In this document: positions 37,581-47,026 of the stretch, piece by piece
Layout of the letters: each line of letters opens with the position of its first letter
How positions within the stretch are numbered: the first letter of the stretch is position 1
Assembly: GCF_000828635.1 (NCBI RefSeq)
Contig: NZ_AP012547.1
Location: 3,534,001 to 3,598,000, forward strand
DNA length: 64,000 nt
Direction of reading: 5' to 3'
Origin: Sulfuritalea hydrogenivorans sk43H
Lineage (GTDB): Bacteria > Pseudomonadota > Gammaproteobacteria > Burkholderiales > Rhodocyclaceae
The notes under the pieces: model-generated
The model's input: only the letters and a program-made list of their open reading frames with translations
Told to the model about the DNA's origin: nothing
Databases searched by the model: none
Position numbers and translations under genes: made by a program

Positions 37581-38501
37581 ATGCAGCCGGCGGCGACGCG
37601 TGAAAATATCCGGCTCGGCATTTTCGCCGGGCTCGCGGCCTACCTGATCTGGGGGCTGGTGCCGATCTTCTTCAAGCAGATCGCCGAGGTGCCGGCCGAC
37701 GAAATCATTGCCCACCGCGTGGTCTGGGCCATGGCGCTGATGACCGCGGTGATCGGCTTCGGTCGCGGCTTCGGCGAAGCCTTGCGGCTCGCCCGCATCC
37801 CGGCGCAACTGGCGCGCATCGCGCTGGCATCGGCCATGGTGCTGATCAACTGGCTGACCTTCGTCTGGGGCGTGAATAGCGGCCACATTCTCGAAACCAG
37901 CCTCGGCTATTTCATCCTGCCGCTGTTCAACGTCGCGCTCGGCGTGCTGCTGCTGAAGGAGCGCCTGCGCCCGCTGCAATGGCTGGCCGTCGCGCTGGCG
38001 ACCATCGGTGTCATCATCGAAACGGTGCAGGTCGGCGGCCTGCCCTGGATCTCGCTGGTGCTGGCCGGCAGCTTCGGCATCTACGGGCTGCTGCGCAAGC
38101 AGTTGCCGCTCGATGCCGCCAGCGGCCTGTTTCTCGAAACCGTGTGCATGCTGCCGGTGGCGCTGGCCTGGCTGGTCTGGCTGGCGTATTCCGGGCAGAG
38201 CCACTTCGGCGCCGGCCAAGGCCTGCCGAACGGGCGCGACCTGATGCTGATCGCCACCGGCGCCGTGACCGCCATTCCGCTGCTGCTGTTTGCCGTCGCC
38301 GCAAGACGGCTGCCGCTCAACATGATGGGCTTCCTGCAATACCTCGCGCCCTCGATCACCTTCCTGCTCGCCGTGTTCGTCTATCGCGAGCCGCTGGACC
38401 TGAGCCGCGCATTGGCCTTCGCCGCGATCTGGGCCGGCCTTGCGGTGTACACCGTCGACCTATTTCGCGCCGCTGCCGCCAGGGCGCCCGGCGTGCCATG
38501 A
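37581..38501 (+). CDS. rarD: RarD/EamA-family transporter
   Basis: 306 residues, ten membrane segments in two EamA halves. It shows the RarD-like features AAYLIWGLVPIFFKQIAEVPADEIIAHRVVW and NWLTFVWGVNSGHILETSLGYFI. Sits 5 bp after the yqiA-like gene. Substrate unknown; RarD proteins are named for a chloramphenicol phenotype only. The ATG lacks a strong ribosome site, so coupling to the upstream gene is likely. Confidence 0.88.
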   Translation: MQPAATRENIRLGIFAGLAAYLIWGLVPIFFKQIAEVPADEIIAHRVVWAMALMTAVIGFGRGFGEALRLARIPAQLARIALASAMVLINWLTFVWGVNSGHILETSLGYFILPLFNVALGVLLLKERLRPLQWLAVALATIGVIIETVQVGGLPWISLVLAGSFGIYGLLRKQLPLDAASGLFLETVCMLPVALAWLVWLAYSGQSHFGAGQGLPNGRDLMLIATGAVTAIPLLLFAVAARRLPLNMMGFLQYLAPSITFLLAVFVYREPLDLSRALAFAAIWAGLAVYTVDLFRAAAARAPGVP

Positions 38502-39304
38502 GTTTCGATGCCGCCCAGTTCAAGCGGATCGAGCGCGCCGGCTACGACCGCATCGGCCCGCGCTATCTGGCCGCCTCCGGCGCGCGCGGCGAACCGACCG
38601 ACGCCCTGCTGGCGGCGGCGGATCTGGGGCCGGGACAGCGCGTGCTCGACCTCGCCAGCGGCCCCGGCCTGCTGGCGCGCGAGGCACAAGACGCGGTCGG
38701 CGAGAATGGGCTGGCGATTGCCAGCGACATCAGCGAGGGCCAACTGGCCTGCTGCCCCGGCCTGGTCCGGGTGGCCGCCGATGGCGAGGCCCTGCCTTTC
38801 GCCAGCGGGAGCTTCGATCGCGTGCTGTGCGGACTCGGCCTGATGTTCTTTCCCGACGATCAGGCCGCCTTGAAGGAGATGCGCCGGGTACTCGCTCGGG
38901 ACGGAATGCTGACACTCTCGGTGTGGGGCGCTGCCTGCGAAGTGCCGCTGGTCGAGGCGGCGCTTGGCTGCATGCGCCGCCTGCTGCCGCCGCCGAAGGT
39001 GGCGCGCCCCTCGATCTTCCGCTTTGGCGACACCGGCGAGCTCGCTCGCCGTCTCGCCAGCGCCGACTTTCAGGATATTGAAATCGAGCCCTGCCGCTTT
39101 ACCACCCGCTTCAACGATGCCGCCGCCTACTGGCAGGGCTTTCTCGACCTCGCCGGCGGCGCGGCGGAAAGCCTGTCGCGCCTGCCGGCCGAAAAGCAGC
39201 AGGCGCTCGCAGTCGCCGTTGCCGAAGAGCTCGCCCCGTATGCGGTGGCCGGCGGCTTCGAGCTGACCAGCACCATCCTGATCGCCACCGCCAGGCCGGT
39301 ATAA
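38498..39304 (+). CDS. SAM-dependent methyltransferase
   Basis: 268 residues, class I Rossmann methyltransferase of the Methyltransf_11 type. SAM motif I is VLDLASGPGLLAREA, motif II GLAIASDISEGQL, and FASGSFDRVLCGLGLMFFPD is the motif III/IV region. The substrate is not recognisable; a UbiE-like fold is possible. The ATG overlaps the rarD stop by 4 bp, so it belongs to the uppP-yqiA-rarD run. Confidence 0.8.
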   Translation: MSFDAAQFKRIERAGYDRIGPRYLAASGARGEPTDALLAAADLGPGQRVLDLASGPGLLAREAQDAVGENGLAIASDISEGQLACCPGLVRVAADGEALPFASGSFDRVLCGLGLMFFPDDQAALKEMRRVLARDGMLTLSVWGAACEVPLVEAALGCMRRLLPPPKVARPSIFRFGDTGELARRLASADFQDIEIEPCRFTTRFNDAAAYWQGFLDLAGGAAESLSRLPAEKQQALAVAVAEELAPYAVAGGFELTSTILIATARPV

Positions 39305-39305
39305 T
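39300..39305 (+). promoter_or_regulatory. Candidate -10 for the RNB nuclease gene
   Basis: TATAAT overlaps the methyltransferase stop codon and lies 66 bases before the RNB ATG. The -35 is poor, so this is tentative. Confidence 0.3.
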
Positions 39306-39340
39306 TCGCTTCCCCGCAGGTCGGCCCGACGCCGGTCCCT

Positions 39341-39371
39341 GATTCCCGATTCCTGATCCCCAATCCCTGAA
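39341..39371 (+). repeat. GATTCCC-type leader repeat before the RNB gene
   Basis: Three degenerate copies of GATTCCC/GATCCCC followed by TGAA directly abut the ATG, and no Shine-Dalgarno site is visible. A matching tract abuts the hemL ATG at 46959-46990. Confidence 0.75.
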
Positions 39372-41321
39372 ATGAATGTCCTGTTTGAAGAGGACGGCGC
39401 TTTCCGTGCCGGCACCGTGCTTGCCGACAATGTGGCTTCGCTGCAGATCGAACTCGCCTCCGGCAAGCGCTCCAAGGTCAAGGCGGCGAATGTCCTGCTG
39501 CGCTTTTCCGCCCCGGCGCCGGGCGAACTGCTGGAACGGGCGGAAGCCGATGCGGAAGGCATCGACGTCGACTTTCTCTGGGAAGTCTGCGGCGAGGCCG
39601 AGTTCGGCTTCGAGGAACTCGCCGCGGAATACCACGGCAGCAAACCCGATCCGGTCCAGGCCGCCGCCGTGCTGTTGCGCCTGCATTCGGCGCCGATCCA
39701 TTTCCATCGCAAGGGTCGCGGCCGCTTCCGCAAGGCGCCACCGGAAATCCTGGAGGCCGCGCTGGCCGGCCTGGAAAGGAAGCGCCAGCAGGCGGCGGCC
39801 ATCGAACGCATGGTCGAGGAACTCAAGCGCGGCCAACTGCCCGCCGAGTTCACGCCGCTGCTGACGCAACTGATCTACAAGCCGGACCGCAACCGCCCCG
39901 AGACCAAGGCGCTCGAAGCCGCCTGCAATGAAACCGGCAAGTCCGCCGCACGCCTGCTGTTCGAGTGCGGCGCGCTGCCCTCGACCCACGACTATCACCT
40001 CGGACGTTTCCTCTTCGAGTTCTTTCCCGAGAGCAAGGGTGGTACCGGATTTCCACAGTTCGCCGCACCGCGCGAACCGGCCGACTTGCCTCTGGCGAAG
40101 GTCGCCGCCTTCAGCGTCGACGACGCCCATACCACCGAAATCGACGACGCCTTTTCCGTCACCGCGAATCCCGACGGCGGCTGGCACATCGGCATCCACA
40201 TCGCGGCGCCGGGGCTGGGCTTCGGCCCCGACTCCGACCTCGGCCGCATCGCCCGCGAACGGCTGTCCACGGTGTACATGCCGGGGCGCAAGATCACCAT
40301 GCTGCCGGAAGACATCGTCGAGCATTTCACGCTCGCCGCCGGACACACCGTGGCCGCCATTTCGCTCTATCTCGACGTCGCCGCCGACTACCGCCTGCTT
40401 GGCCACGAAACGCGCATGGAACAGGTGCCGATCGTCGCCAACCTGCGCCACCACGATATCGAGCCGGTGTTCAACGAAACCACGCTGGCCGCAGGCCTGA
40501 CGGAATTTCCGTATCGGGACGAACTGAAGCTGCTCTGGGAATTCGCCCAGGTGCTCGAAGCCGGACGCGGCAAGCCCTCCGACAACAGCACGCGCAAGGA
40601 CTACAACTTCATTGTCGACTGGGCCGCCGAGAGCGGCATCGCGGCGGAACCGGGCAAGGGTTTCGTCAGCATCGACGACCGCGCGCGCGGCAGCCCGCTG
40701 GATACGCTGGTCGCCGAACTGATGATCATGGCCAACGCCACCTGGGGCGCAATGCTGCGCGATGCCGGCATCCCCGCGCTGTACCGCGTGCAGACCGCGG
40801 GCAAGGTGCGCATGAGCACGGTCGCGGCGGCGCACGAAGGCCTCGGCGTCGAGTGCTATGCCTGGTCGTCGTCGCCGCTGCGGCGCTACTGCGATCTGCT
40901 CAACCAGTGGCAGTTGATCGCCCTGCTGCGCGAAGAGGCGCCGCCATTCCCGCCGAAATCGGCCGACCTGCTGGCCGCGATGCGCGACTTCGAACTGACC
41001 TATGCCGCCTACGCCGAATTCCAGCGCGGCATGGAGCGCTACTGGTGCCTGCGCTGGCTGCTGCAACAAGGCATGCAGGTGGCGCTGGCGCAGGTGCTGC
41101 GCGAATCGCTGGTGCGCCTCGACGCCATTCCGCTGGTGGCGCGCGCGCCCTCGGTTCCCGAATTGCCGAGGGGTGCCCGCGTGCAACTGGCCGTCGAAGG
41201 CATCGATCTGCTGGAGGCCGAGCTGCGCCTGCGCTATCTGGAACTGGCGCCCGAATTGGCGCCCAATACGGGCTCTGATGCTGCCTTAGCCGACGACGAG
41301 GGCGAAGAAGTCGCGGAGTAA
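39372..41321 (+). CDS. RNase II/R-family (RNB) exoribonuclease
   Basis: 649 residues. The RNB catalytic domain starts near residue 250 with FSVDDAHTTEIDDAFSV, which includes the metal-binding Asp cluster, then RLSTVYMPGRKITMLPE. The end has RMSTVAAAHEGLGVECYAWSSSPLRRYCDLLNQ. The N-terminal cold-shock-like region is diverged, and no S1 domain is clear. It probably degrades mRNA 3' to 5'. The leader is a GATTCCC repeat. Confidence 0.87.
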   Translation: MNVLFEEDGAFRAGTVLADNVASLQIELASGKRSKVKAANVLLRFSAPAPGELLERAEADAEGIDVDFLWEVCGEAEFGFEELAAEYHGSKPDPVQAAAVLLRLHSAPIHFHRKGRGRFRKAPPEILEAALAGLERKRQQAAAIERMVEELKRGQLPAEFTPLLTQLIYKPDRNRPETKALEAACNETGKSAARLLFECGALPSTHDYHLGRFLFEFFPESKGGTGFPQFAAPREPADLPLAKVAAFSVDDAHTTEIDDAFSVTANPDGGWHIGIHIAAPGLGFGPDSDLGRIARERLSTVYMPGRKITMLPEDIVEHFTLAAGHTVAAISLYLDVAADYRLLGHETRMEQVPIVANLRHHDIEPVFNETTLAAGLTEFPYRDELKLLWEFAQVLEAGRGKPSDNSTRKDYNFIVDWAAESGIAAEPGKGFVSIDDRARGSPLDTLVAELMIMANATWGAMLRDAGIPALYRVQTAGKVRMSTVAAAHEGLGVECYAWSSSPLRRYCDLLNQWQLIALLREEAPPFPPKSADLLAAMRDFELTYAAYAEFQRGMERYWCLRWLLQQGMQVALAQVLRESLVRLDAIPLVARAPSVPELPRGARVQLAVEGIDLLEAELRLRYLELAPELAPNTGSDAALADDEGEEVAE

Positions 41322-41334
41322 AATTATCGGGCTC

Positions 41335-42273
41335 ATGCCAAGCCCGTCCAACCCGCCCAGCCCGTCACGCTTTTCCCGGCCCGCGCTGCCGGCGCTGCCA
41401 ATGCCGGCCTTTCTCGCCGCGATGGATGCGCCGCAGCGCCACCTGACGCTGGCGCTGGGTGTTTCGCTGGCGCTTCATGCCGTACTGCTCACCGTTCATT
41501 TCACGCCGCCGGATTTCATCGACAAGGCGCGCGAGAGGGCGCTCGACGTCATCCTGGTCAACAGCAAGAGCAAGAACCGGCCGGACAAGGCGCAGGCCAA
41601 GGCGCAGGCCAACCTTGATGGCGGCGGCAACACCGAGGAAGATCGCCGCGCCAAAACGCCGCTGCCGCCCTCGCCCAATACCAGGGAGGGCCGCGAACTG
41701 CTCGAAGCGCAGCGCCGCGTCGCCGAGCTGGAAGCGCAGCAGCAGCAGCAGATGACGCGGCTGAAAAGCGAGCGGGCCGTCGCCGCCAACAAGGCGCAGA
41801 ACAGCCAGACCGCGACCACCGAGCCGGTTCGTTCCGGCGCCGACCTCGCCAGCAGCGCGCTGGCCATCGCCCGCATCGAAGGCCAGATTTCGCGCCAGCT
41901 CGACGAATACAACCAGCGGCCGCGCAAGAAGTTCATCGGCGCGCGGGTCGAGGAATTCCGCTTCGCCCAGTACGTCGAGGATTGGCGGCAGAAGATCGAG
42001 CGCATCGGCAACCTGAACTATCCCGATGCCGCCAAGGGCCGCCTTTACGGCAGCCTGGTGCTGACCGTGGTGATCAAGGCCAATGGCGACCTCGACCGCG
42101 TCGAGGTCAGCCGCTCCTCGGGCAAAGTCCTGCTCGACGACGCCGCGCGCCGCATCGTGCAGATGGCGGCCCCCTACGCCGCCTTCCCCGAAGCCATCCG
42201 GCGCGACACCGACGTGCTCGAAATCACGCGCACCTGGACCTTTACCAACACGGATCGTCTGCGTTCGGATTGA
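41335..42273 (+). CDS. TonB-like protein with C-terminal TonB domain
   Basis: 312 residues. A membrane helix (LALGVSLALHAVLLTVHF, about residues 39-57) is preceded by a Pro/Ser-rich cytoplasmic tail. A charged, Gln/Lys-rich periplasmic spacer follows, then a TonB_C domain (YPDAAKGRLYGSLVLTVVIKANGDLDRVEVSRSSG, about 225-305). It should energise outer membrane receptors with ExbB-ExbD, which are not in this window. The in-frame ATG at 41422 is an alternative start that removes the Pro/Ser tail. Confidence 0.85.
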   Translation: MPSPSNPPSPSRFSRPALPALPMPAFLAAMDAPQRHLTLALGVSLALHAVLLTVHFTPPDFIDKARERALDVILVNSKSKNRPDKAQAKAQANLDGGGNTEEDRRAKTPLPPSPNTREGRELLEAQRRVAELEAQQQQQMTRLKSERAVAANKAQNSQTATTEPVRSGADLASSALAIARIEGQISRQLDEYNQRPRKKFIGARVEEFRFAQYVEDWRQKIERIGNLNYPDAAKGRLYGSLVLTVVIKANGDLDRVEVSRSSGKVLLDDAARRIVQMAAPYAAFPEAIRRDTDVLEITRTWTFTNTDRLRSD

Positions 42274-42276
42274 GAC

Positions 42277-43113
42277 ATGACTGACCGCTACGCCGTGTTC
42301 GGCAACCCCATCGGGCACAGCAAGTCGCCCCGCATCCATGCGCTGTTCGCGGCACAGACCGGGCAGGACATCAGCTACGAGGCGATTCTGGTCGAGCGGG
42401 GCAGCTTCCCGGCGGCGGTGGATGCCTTCATGGCCGCGGACACGGCGCCGGCGCGGGGCGCCAATGTCACGGTGCCGTTCAAGGAAGAAGCCTTCCGCCT
42501 CGCCACGCGCCGCACGCCGCGCGCGGAAGCCGCCGGTGCGGTGAATACGCTGAGCTTCGACGCCGGTGCCATCATCGGCGACAACACCGACGGCGCGGGG
42601 CTGGTGCGCGACCTGAAGCACAACCTCGGCTGCGACCCGGCCGGGCGGCGCATCCTGCTGCTGGGCGCCGGCGGTGCGGCGCGCGGCGTGATCCTGCCGC
42701 TGCTGCTGGAAAATCCGGCCGAACTGGTGATCGCCAATCGCACCGAAGAAACCGCGGCACGTCTGGCCCTGGAGTTTGGCCGCCTGCCGGGCTGCGCGGT
42801 CAGCGTCAAACCCGACGGCATCGGCTTCGCCGGTCTCGCCGGGCGCGCATTCGACCTGGTCATCAACGCCACCTCGGCGGGGCTCAGCGGCGCCGTACTG
42901 CCGTTGCCGACTGCCGTGTTCGCGCCGCGCTGCGTCGCCTACGAAATGGTCTATGGCCGCGCAACGCCCTTCATGAACCAGGCCCGGGCGGCGGGCGCCC
43001 GCGTCGCCGACGGACTCGGCATGCTGGTCGAGCAGGCGGCGGAAGCCTTCTTCGTCTGGCGTGGCGTGCGCCCGCGTACCGCATCCGTGCTGGCGGCGCT
43101 CAAGACACCATGA
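42277..43113 (+). CDS. aroE: Shikimate dehydrogenase
   Basis: 278 residues. Reduces 3-dehydroshikimate with NADPH in the aromatic pathway. YAVFGNPIGHSKSPRIHALF binds substrate, the catalytic Lys is in NVTVPFKEEAF, and Asp in DNTDGAGLVRDL. The NADPH motif is LLLGAGGAARGVI. It starts 3 bp after tonB and overlaps mtgA by 4 bp. Confidence 0.95.
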   Translation: MTDRYAVFGNPIGHSKSPRIHALFAAQTGQDISYEAILVERGSFPAAVDAFMAADTAPARGANVTVPFKEEAFRLATRRTPRAEAAGAVNTLSFDAGAIIGDNTDGAGLVRDLKHNLGCDPAGRRILLLGAGGAARGVILPLLLENPAELVIANRTEETAARLALEFGRLPGCAVSVKPDGIGFAGLAGRAFDLVINATSAGLSGAVLPLPTAVFAPRCVAYEMVYGRATPFMNQARAAGARVADGLGMLVEQAAEAFFVWRGVRPRTASVLAALKTP

Positions 43114-43805
43114 GACCGGCGCCACGCTGGCTCAAGCTGGGACTGGCAACGGTCGTCGGCTTGCTCCTGCTCTGGCAAGGCTGGTATCTGGGCTGGGTAG
43201 TCTGGTGGAAGTGGGTAAATCCCGGAACGACCAGTTTCCAGAGCCAGCGGCTGGAAGAGGCCCGGCAGAAGAATCCCAAGGCGGAACTCAAGCGGCAATG
43301 GGTGCCCTACGAGAAAATATCGCTGCATCTGAAGCGCGCCGTGATCGCCGCCGAGGACGACAAGTTCGTCGATCACGAGGGCTTCGACTGGGAAGGCATC
43401 CAGAAGGCCATCGAGAAGAACCAGAAGAAGGGCAAGGTGGTGGCCGGCGGTTCGACCATTTCCCAGCAACTGGCGAAGAACCTGCTGCTGTCGCCGACCA
43501 AGTCGATCCTGCGCAAGGGCGAAGAAGCCATCATCACGGTCTGGATCGAGTTGCTGTGGGACAAACGGCGCATCCTCGAGGTCTACCTCAACGTCGTCGA
43601 ATGGGGCGATGGCGTGTTCGGCGCCGAAGCCGCCGCGCGGCGCTACTACGGCATTCCGGCCGCGCAACTCGGCGCCGAACAGGCGGCACGCCTTGCGGTA
43701 ATGCTGCCCGCGCCGCGCCGTTACGAACGCAATCCCTGGTCGGCCTACATGAACGGCCGCACGCAGTTGATTCTCGGCCGCATGCCCAACGCCGAAGTGC
43801 CATGA
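43110..43805 (+). CDS. mtgA: Monofunctional peptidoglycan glycosyltransferase
   Basis: 231 residues. An N-terminal membrane anchor (residues 9-32) precedes a GT51 domain: AVIAAEDDKFVDHEGFDW with the catalytic Glu, GGSTISQQLAKNLLLSP and KRRILEVYLNVVEWG. It polymerises lipid II without a transpeptidase domain. ATGA overlap with aroE, an arrangement common in betaproteobacteria. Confidence 0.95.
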   Translation: MRPAPRWLKLGLATVVGLLLLWQGWYLGWVVWWKWVNPGTTSFQSQRLEEARQKNPKAELKRQWVPYEKISLHLKRAVIAAEDDKFVDHEGFDWEGIQKAIEKNQKKGKVVAGGSTISQQLAKNLLLSPTKSILRKGEEAIITVWIELLWDKRRILEVYLNVVEWGDGVFGAEAAARRYYGIPAAQLGAEQAARLAVMLPAPRRYERNPWSAYMNGRTQLILGRMPNAEVP

Positions 43806-43889
43806 ACCCTAGGATCTGCTCTTAATCATGCGCCATCTGCCGGATGATTGAGAACAGACCATGACGAACGCGACTAGAATACGGCGGCC

Positions 43890-45308
43890 ATGAGCGAGCA
43901 CATCGAAAATCAGGCCGACAACGACCAGGAGGCACTCCAGTTCGCCGAGGAGCAGAACACGCTGCGCCTGGTCGAGGAGTTGCTGGCGCGCCAGAAGCGG
44001 GTCGAGAACGTGGTTCACCGGCAGGGCCACGAAGGCCCGCGCCAGGCCATCGTCGAGAATCTGGTGCATGTCCAGCATCTGGAGGAGTTGCGCCGCAAGC
44101 TGGACCAGATGCCGTCGGATGCCATCGCGCGCATCCTCGAAGCGCTGCCACCGGACGACAGCCTGGTGGTCTGGGAACTGGTCGCCAAGGCCCGCGGCGA
44201 GGAAATCCTCGACGAACTTTCGGATGCGCTGCGCGACACCCTGCGCGAATCGCTCCCCGTTGCGCCGGCTGCGCCGGCCGCGCCGCGCAAGCCGGTTACC
44301 GTGAACGCCTTCGAGCTGAAGAACGGTCGCCTGCGCCAGGTCGAAGTCGATAGCAAGGCGGCCCTCGCCGCCACCACGCCGATCTGGGTGGACCTGCTGG
44401 CCCCGTCCAAGGAAGAACGGCAATGGGTCGCGGAAATCTTCCAGCTGACGCTGCCGGATGCGGACGACCTGACCGACCTCGAAGAATCCGCGCGCTTCTA
44501 CATCGAGGAGAACGGCGAGGTGCATCTGCACTCGGCCTTCCTGCTCGACAAGGAGGACGAGTCGCGCAACGTCGCGGTCGCCTTCATCCTGCACAACAAC
44601 ATCCTGTTCTCGATGCGCGACGAGGAACTGCCGGTGTTCCGCCTGCAACGCCTGCGGGCGCGGATCCAGCCGGGCTATGTCTCGGAAGGCAAGGACGTGC
44701 TGCTCGACCTCTACGGCGCCGACGTCGAGTACTCCGCCGACGCGCTGGAGGACATCTACGCCGAGCTGGAAAAGGTCGGCCGCACCGTGCTGACGCCGCA
44801 TGTCAGCGACGACGAGGCAGCCGAGATCCTCTCCGACATCGCCAAGGAGGAGGACCTCAATGGCCGCATCCGGCGCAACGTGCTCGACACGCGCCGCGCG
44901 CTGTCCTTCCTGATGCGCAGCCGGCTGATGTCGACCGACCAGCACGACGACGCGCGCCAGATCCTGCGCGACATCGATTCGCTGGACGGCCACACCTCCT
45001 TCCTGTTCGGCAAGATCAACTTCCTGATGGACGCCACGGTCGGCTTCATCAACATCAACCAGAACAAGCGCGTGTCCAAGCTGACCACCATCAGCGTGGT
45101 GTTCGTGCCGCTCAACATCATCGCCGGCATCGGCGGCATGAGCGAGTTCTCGATGATGACCCAGGGGATTTCCTGGCCGCTGGCCTACGGCGCCTTCGTC
45201 GTCGCCATGGGATTGTTCGGCTGGGGCACCTACGTCACCCTGCGCTGGATGGAGACCCGCAAGGCAAGGAAACTGCTTGCCGCCCGGCGCAGCGGGCGCG
45301 AAGCCTGA
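43890..45308 (+). CDS. CorA-family divalent cation transporter with MgtE_N-like domain
   Basis: 472 residues. The N-terminus (about residues 45-125) resembles the MgtE superhelical domain: RRKLDQMPSDAIARILEALPPDDSLVVWELV. A CorA cytoplasmic domain follows (WVDLLAPSKEERQWV). Two C-terminal helices end with the pore entrance GGMSEF, where CorA proteins normally have GMN. Probably transports Mg2+ or another divalent ion. TAGAAT at 43875 is a possible -10. Confidence 0.85.
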   Translation: MSEHIENQADNDQEALQFAEEQNTLRLVEELLARQKRVENVVHRQGHEGPRQAIVENLVHVQHLEELRRKLDQMPSDAIARILEALPPDDSLVVWELVAKARGEEILDELSDALRDTLRESLPVAPAAPAAPRKPVTVNAFELKNGRLRQVEVDSKAALAATTPIWVDLLAPSKEERQWVAEIFQLTLPDADDLTDLEESARFYIEENGEVHLHSAFLLDKEDESRNVAVAFILHNNILFSMRDEELPVFRLQRLRARIQPGYVSEGKDVLLDLYGADVEYSADALEDIYAELEKVGRTVLTPHVSDDEAAEILSDIAKEEDLNGRIRRNVLDTRRALSFLMRSRLMSTDQHDDARQILRDIDSLDGHTSFLFGKINFLMDATVGFININQNKRVSKLTTISVVFVPLNIIAGIGGMSEFSMMTQGISWPLAYGAFVVAMGLFGWGTYVTLRWMETRKARKLLAARRSGREA

Positions 45309-45312
45309 GCCG

Positions 45313-45651
45313 TTACTTCGTCACCAGTTTCAGGCCGAGGATGCCGGCCACGATCAGGCCGATGCAGACCAGCCGCGCCACTTCGCGCGATTCGTTGAAC
45401 AGCAGCATGCCGAGAATCGCCGTACCGACGGCGCCGACTCCTGTCCATACCGCATAGGCGGTGCCCACCGGCAGGGTCTTCAGCGACCAGGCCAGCAGGA
45501 TCACCGAGGCCGCCATGGCGGCCAGTGTCCACGCGCTCGGAATCAGGCGGGTAAAACCTTCGGTGTATTTGAGGCCGATGGCCCAGGCGATCTCGCACAG
45601 GCCGGCAACCAGCAGCACGGCCCAGGCAGCGGTGGAACTCAATACCGGCAT
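45313..45651 (-). CDS. sugE: SugE/Gdx-type SMR transporter
   Basis: 112 residues, four helices, small multidrug resistance family. [24 protein letters not shown] includes the essential Glu of helix 1. [19 protein letters not shown] is the helix 3 signature of the SugE/Gdx branch, whose members export guanidinium. No guanidine riboswitch was seen in the 29-bp gap after hemL. It is convergent with corA (4 bp gap). Confidence 0.87.
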   Translation of the reverse strand: MPVLSSTAAWAVLLVAGLCEIAWAIGLKYTEGFTRLIPSAWTLAAMAASVILLAWSLKTLPVGTAYAVWTGVGAVGTAILGMLLFNESREVARLVCIGLIVAGILGLKLVTK

Positions 45652-45680
45652 GAGAATCCGCCGTACCGCCAGCGCCGACT

Positions 45681-46958
45681 TTATCCGGCCGCGAAGATCG
45701 CGTCGGCGGCCGCTATCGTTGCCGCGATGTCGGCATCGCTGTGCGCCGCCGAAACGAAGCCGGCCTCGAAGGCCGAGGGCGCCAGATAGAAGCCGGCATC
45801 GAGCATGGCGTGGAAGAAGCGGTTGAAGGCCTCCTTGTCGGATGCCATCACCTCCGCATAGGACGTCGGCGGCGTGGCGGCGAAATAGACGCCGAACATG
45901 CCGCCCACGGACTGCGCCGAAAATTTCACGCCGCGCTTTTTCGCGGCGGCGGCGAGGCCATCCACCAGGGTTCTGGTCTTTGCCGTCAGCGCGTCGTAGA
46001 AGCCCGGCGCGCCGACTTTCTTCAGCGTCACCAGGCCCGCCGCGACCGACAGCGGATTGCCCGAGAGCGTGCCGGCCTGATACACGGGGCCCAGCGGCGC
46101 GATCTTTTCCATGATGTCGCGGCGGCCGCCGAAGGCACCGAGCGGCATGCCGCCGCCGACCACCTTGCCGAAGGTCGACAGGTCCGGCGTGATGCCGTAC
46201 AAGCCCTGCGCCGAACCGGGGCCGACACGAAAGCCGGTCATGACTTCGTCGAAGATCAGCACCGATCCATGCTGCGTGCACAGCTCGCGCATGGCGGCGA
46301 GGAATTCGGGCTTGGGCGCGATCAGGTTCATGTTGCCGGCCACCGGCTCGACGATCACGCAGGCGATGGTCTTGCCGTGCTTCGCAAATGCGTCGCGCAG
46401 GCCCTGCGCGTCGTTGTAGTCGAGCACCAGGGTGTGCTGCGCCAGATCGGCCGGCACGCCGGCCGACGAGGGATTGCCGAAGGTCAGGAGGCCCGAACCG
46501 GCCTTGACCAGCAGGCTGTCGCCGTGGCCGTGGTAGCAGCCCTCGAACTTGATGATCGCATCGCGGCCGGTGAAGCCGCGCGCCAGGCGGATCGCGCTCA
46601 TGGTGGCTTCGGTACCGGACGACACCAGACGCACCATCTCCATGCTCGGCACGCGCCGCACCAGCAGTTCGGCCAGTTCGATCTCGGCCTCGGTCGGCGC
46701 GCCGAAGGAAAGGCCTTTCATTGCGGCTTCCTGCACCGCGCGCACGGTATCGGCGTCGGCATGGCCGAGGATCAGCGGGCCCCAGGAACCGACATAGTCG
46801 ATGTACTCCTTGCCGTCCGCGTCCCGCACCCGGGCGCCGGAGCCCGAGGCGAAAAAGCACGGTGCGCCGCCGACGGAACGGAAGGCGCGCACGGGCGAGT
46901 TGACGCCACCGGGAATGGTTTTCTGGGCACGGGAGAAGAGTTCTTCGTTGCGAGTCAT
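45681..46958 (-). CDS. hemL: Glutamate-1-semialdehyde 2,1-aminomutase
   Basis: 425 residues. PLP enzyme making 5-aminolevulinate in the C5 tetrapyrrole pathway. DEVMTGFR holds the cofactor Asp and [18 protein letters not shown] the PLP lysine; the N-terminus [23 protein letters not shown] is the family start. A GATTCCC-type repeat abuts the ATG in place of a Shine-Dalgarno. It lies 68 bp after thiE. Confidence 0.96.
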   Translation of the reverse strand: MTRNEELFSRAQKTIPGGVNSPVRAFRSVGGAPCFFASGSGARVRDADGKEYIDYVGSWGPLILGHADADTVRAVQEAAMKGLSFGAPTEAEIELAELLVRRVPSMEMVRLVSSGTEATMSAIRLARGFTGRDAIIKFEGCYHGHGDSLLVKAGSGLLTFGNPSSAGVPADLAQHTLVLDYNDAQGLRDAFAKHGKTIACVIVEPVAGNMNLIAPKPEFLAAMRELCTQHGSVLIFDEVMTGFRVGPGSAQGLYGITPDLSTFGKVVGGGMPLGAFGGRRDIMEKIAPLGPVYQAGTLSGNPLSVAAGLVTLKKVGAPGFYDALTAKTRTLVDGLAAAAKKRGVKFSAQSVGGMFGVYFAATPPTSYAEVMASDKEAFNRFFHAMLDAGFYLAPSAFEAGFVSAAHSDADIAATIAAADAIFAAG

Positions 46959-46990
46959 TTTCAGGGATCGGGAATCGGGGATCGGGAATC
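46959..46990 (-). repeat. GATTCCC-type leader repeat before hemL
   Basis: On the minus strand two tandem GATTCCCGATCCC units run into TGAAA and the hemL ATG. It matches the tract before the RNB gene at 39341. Confidence 0.75.
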
Positions 46991-47026
46991 GAATTTTAAC
47001 GGCGCTTTATTCGGCGCCAGCAAGGG

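Noticed and set aside
43820-43852. Hairpin after mtgA (arms AATCAT/ATGATT) as a terminator
   Set aside because: Arms are only six bases with a 14-base loop and no T-run.
45421-45450. Possible extra copy of the dispersed repeat in sugE
   Set aside because: The stretch encodes the conserved SMR segment around [11 protein letters not shown], and the core has mismatches, so similarity is explained by protein conservation.
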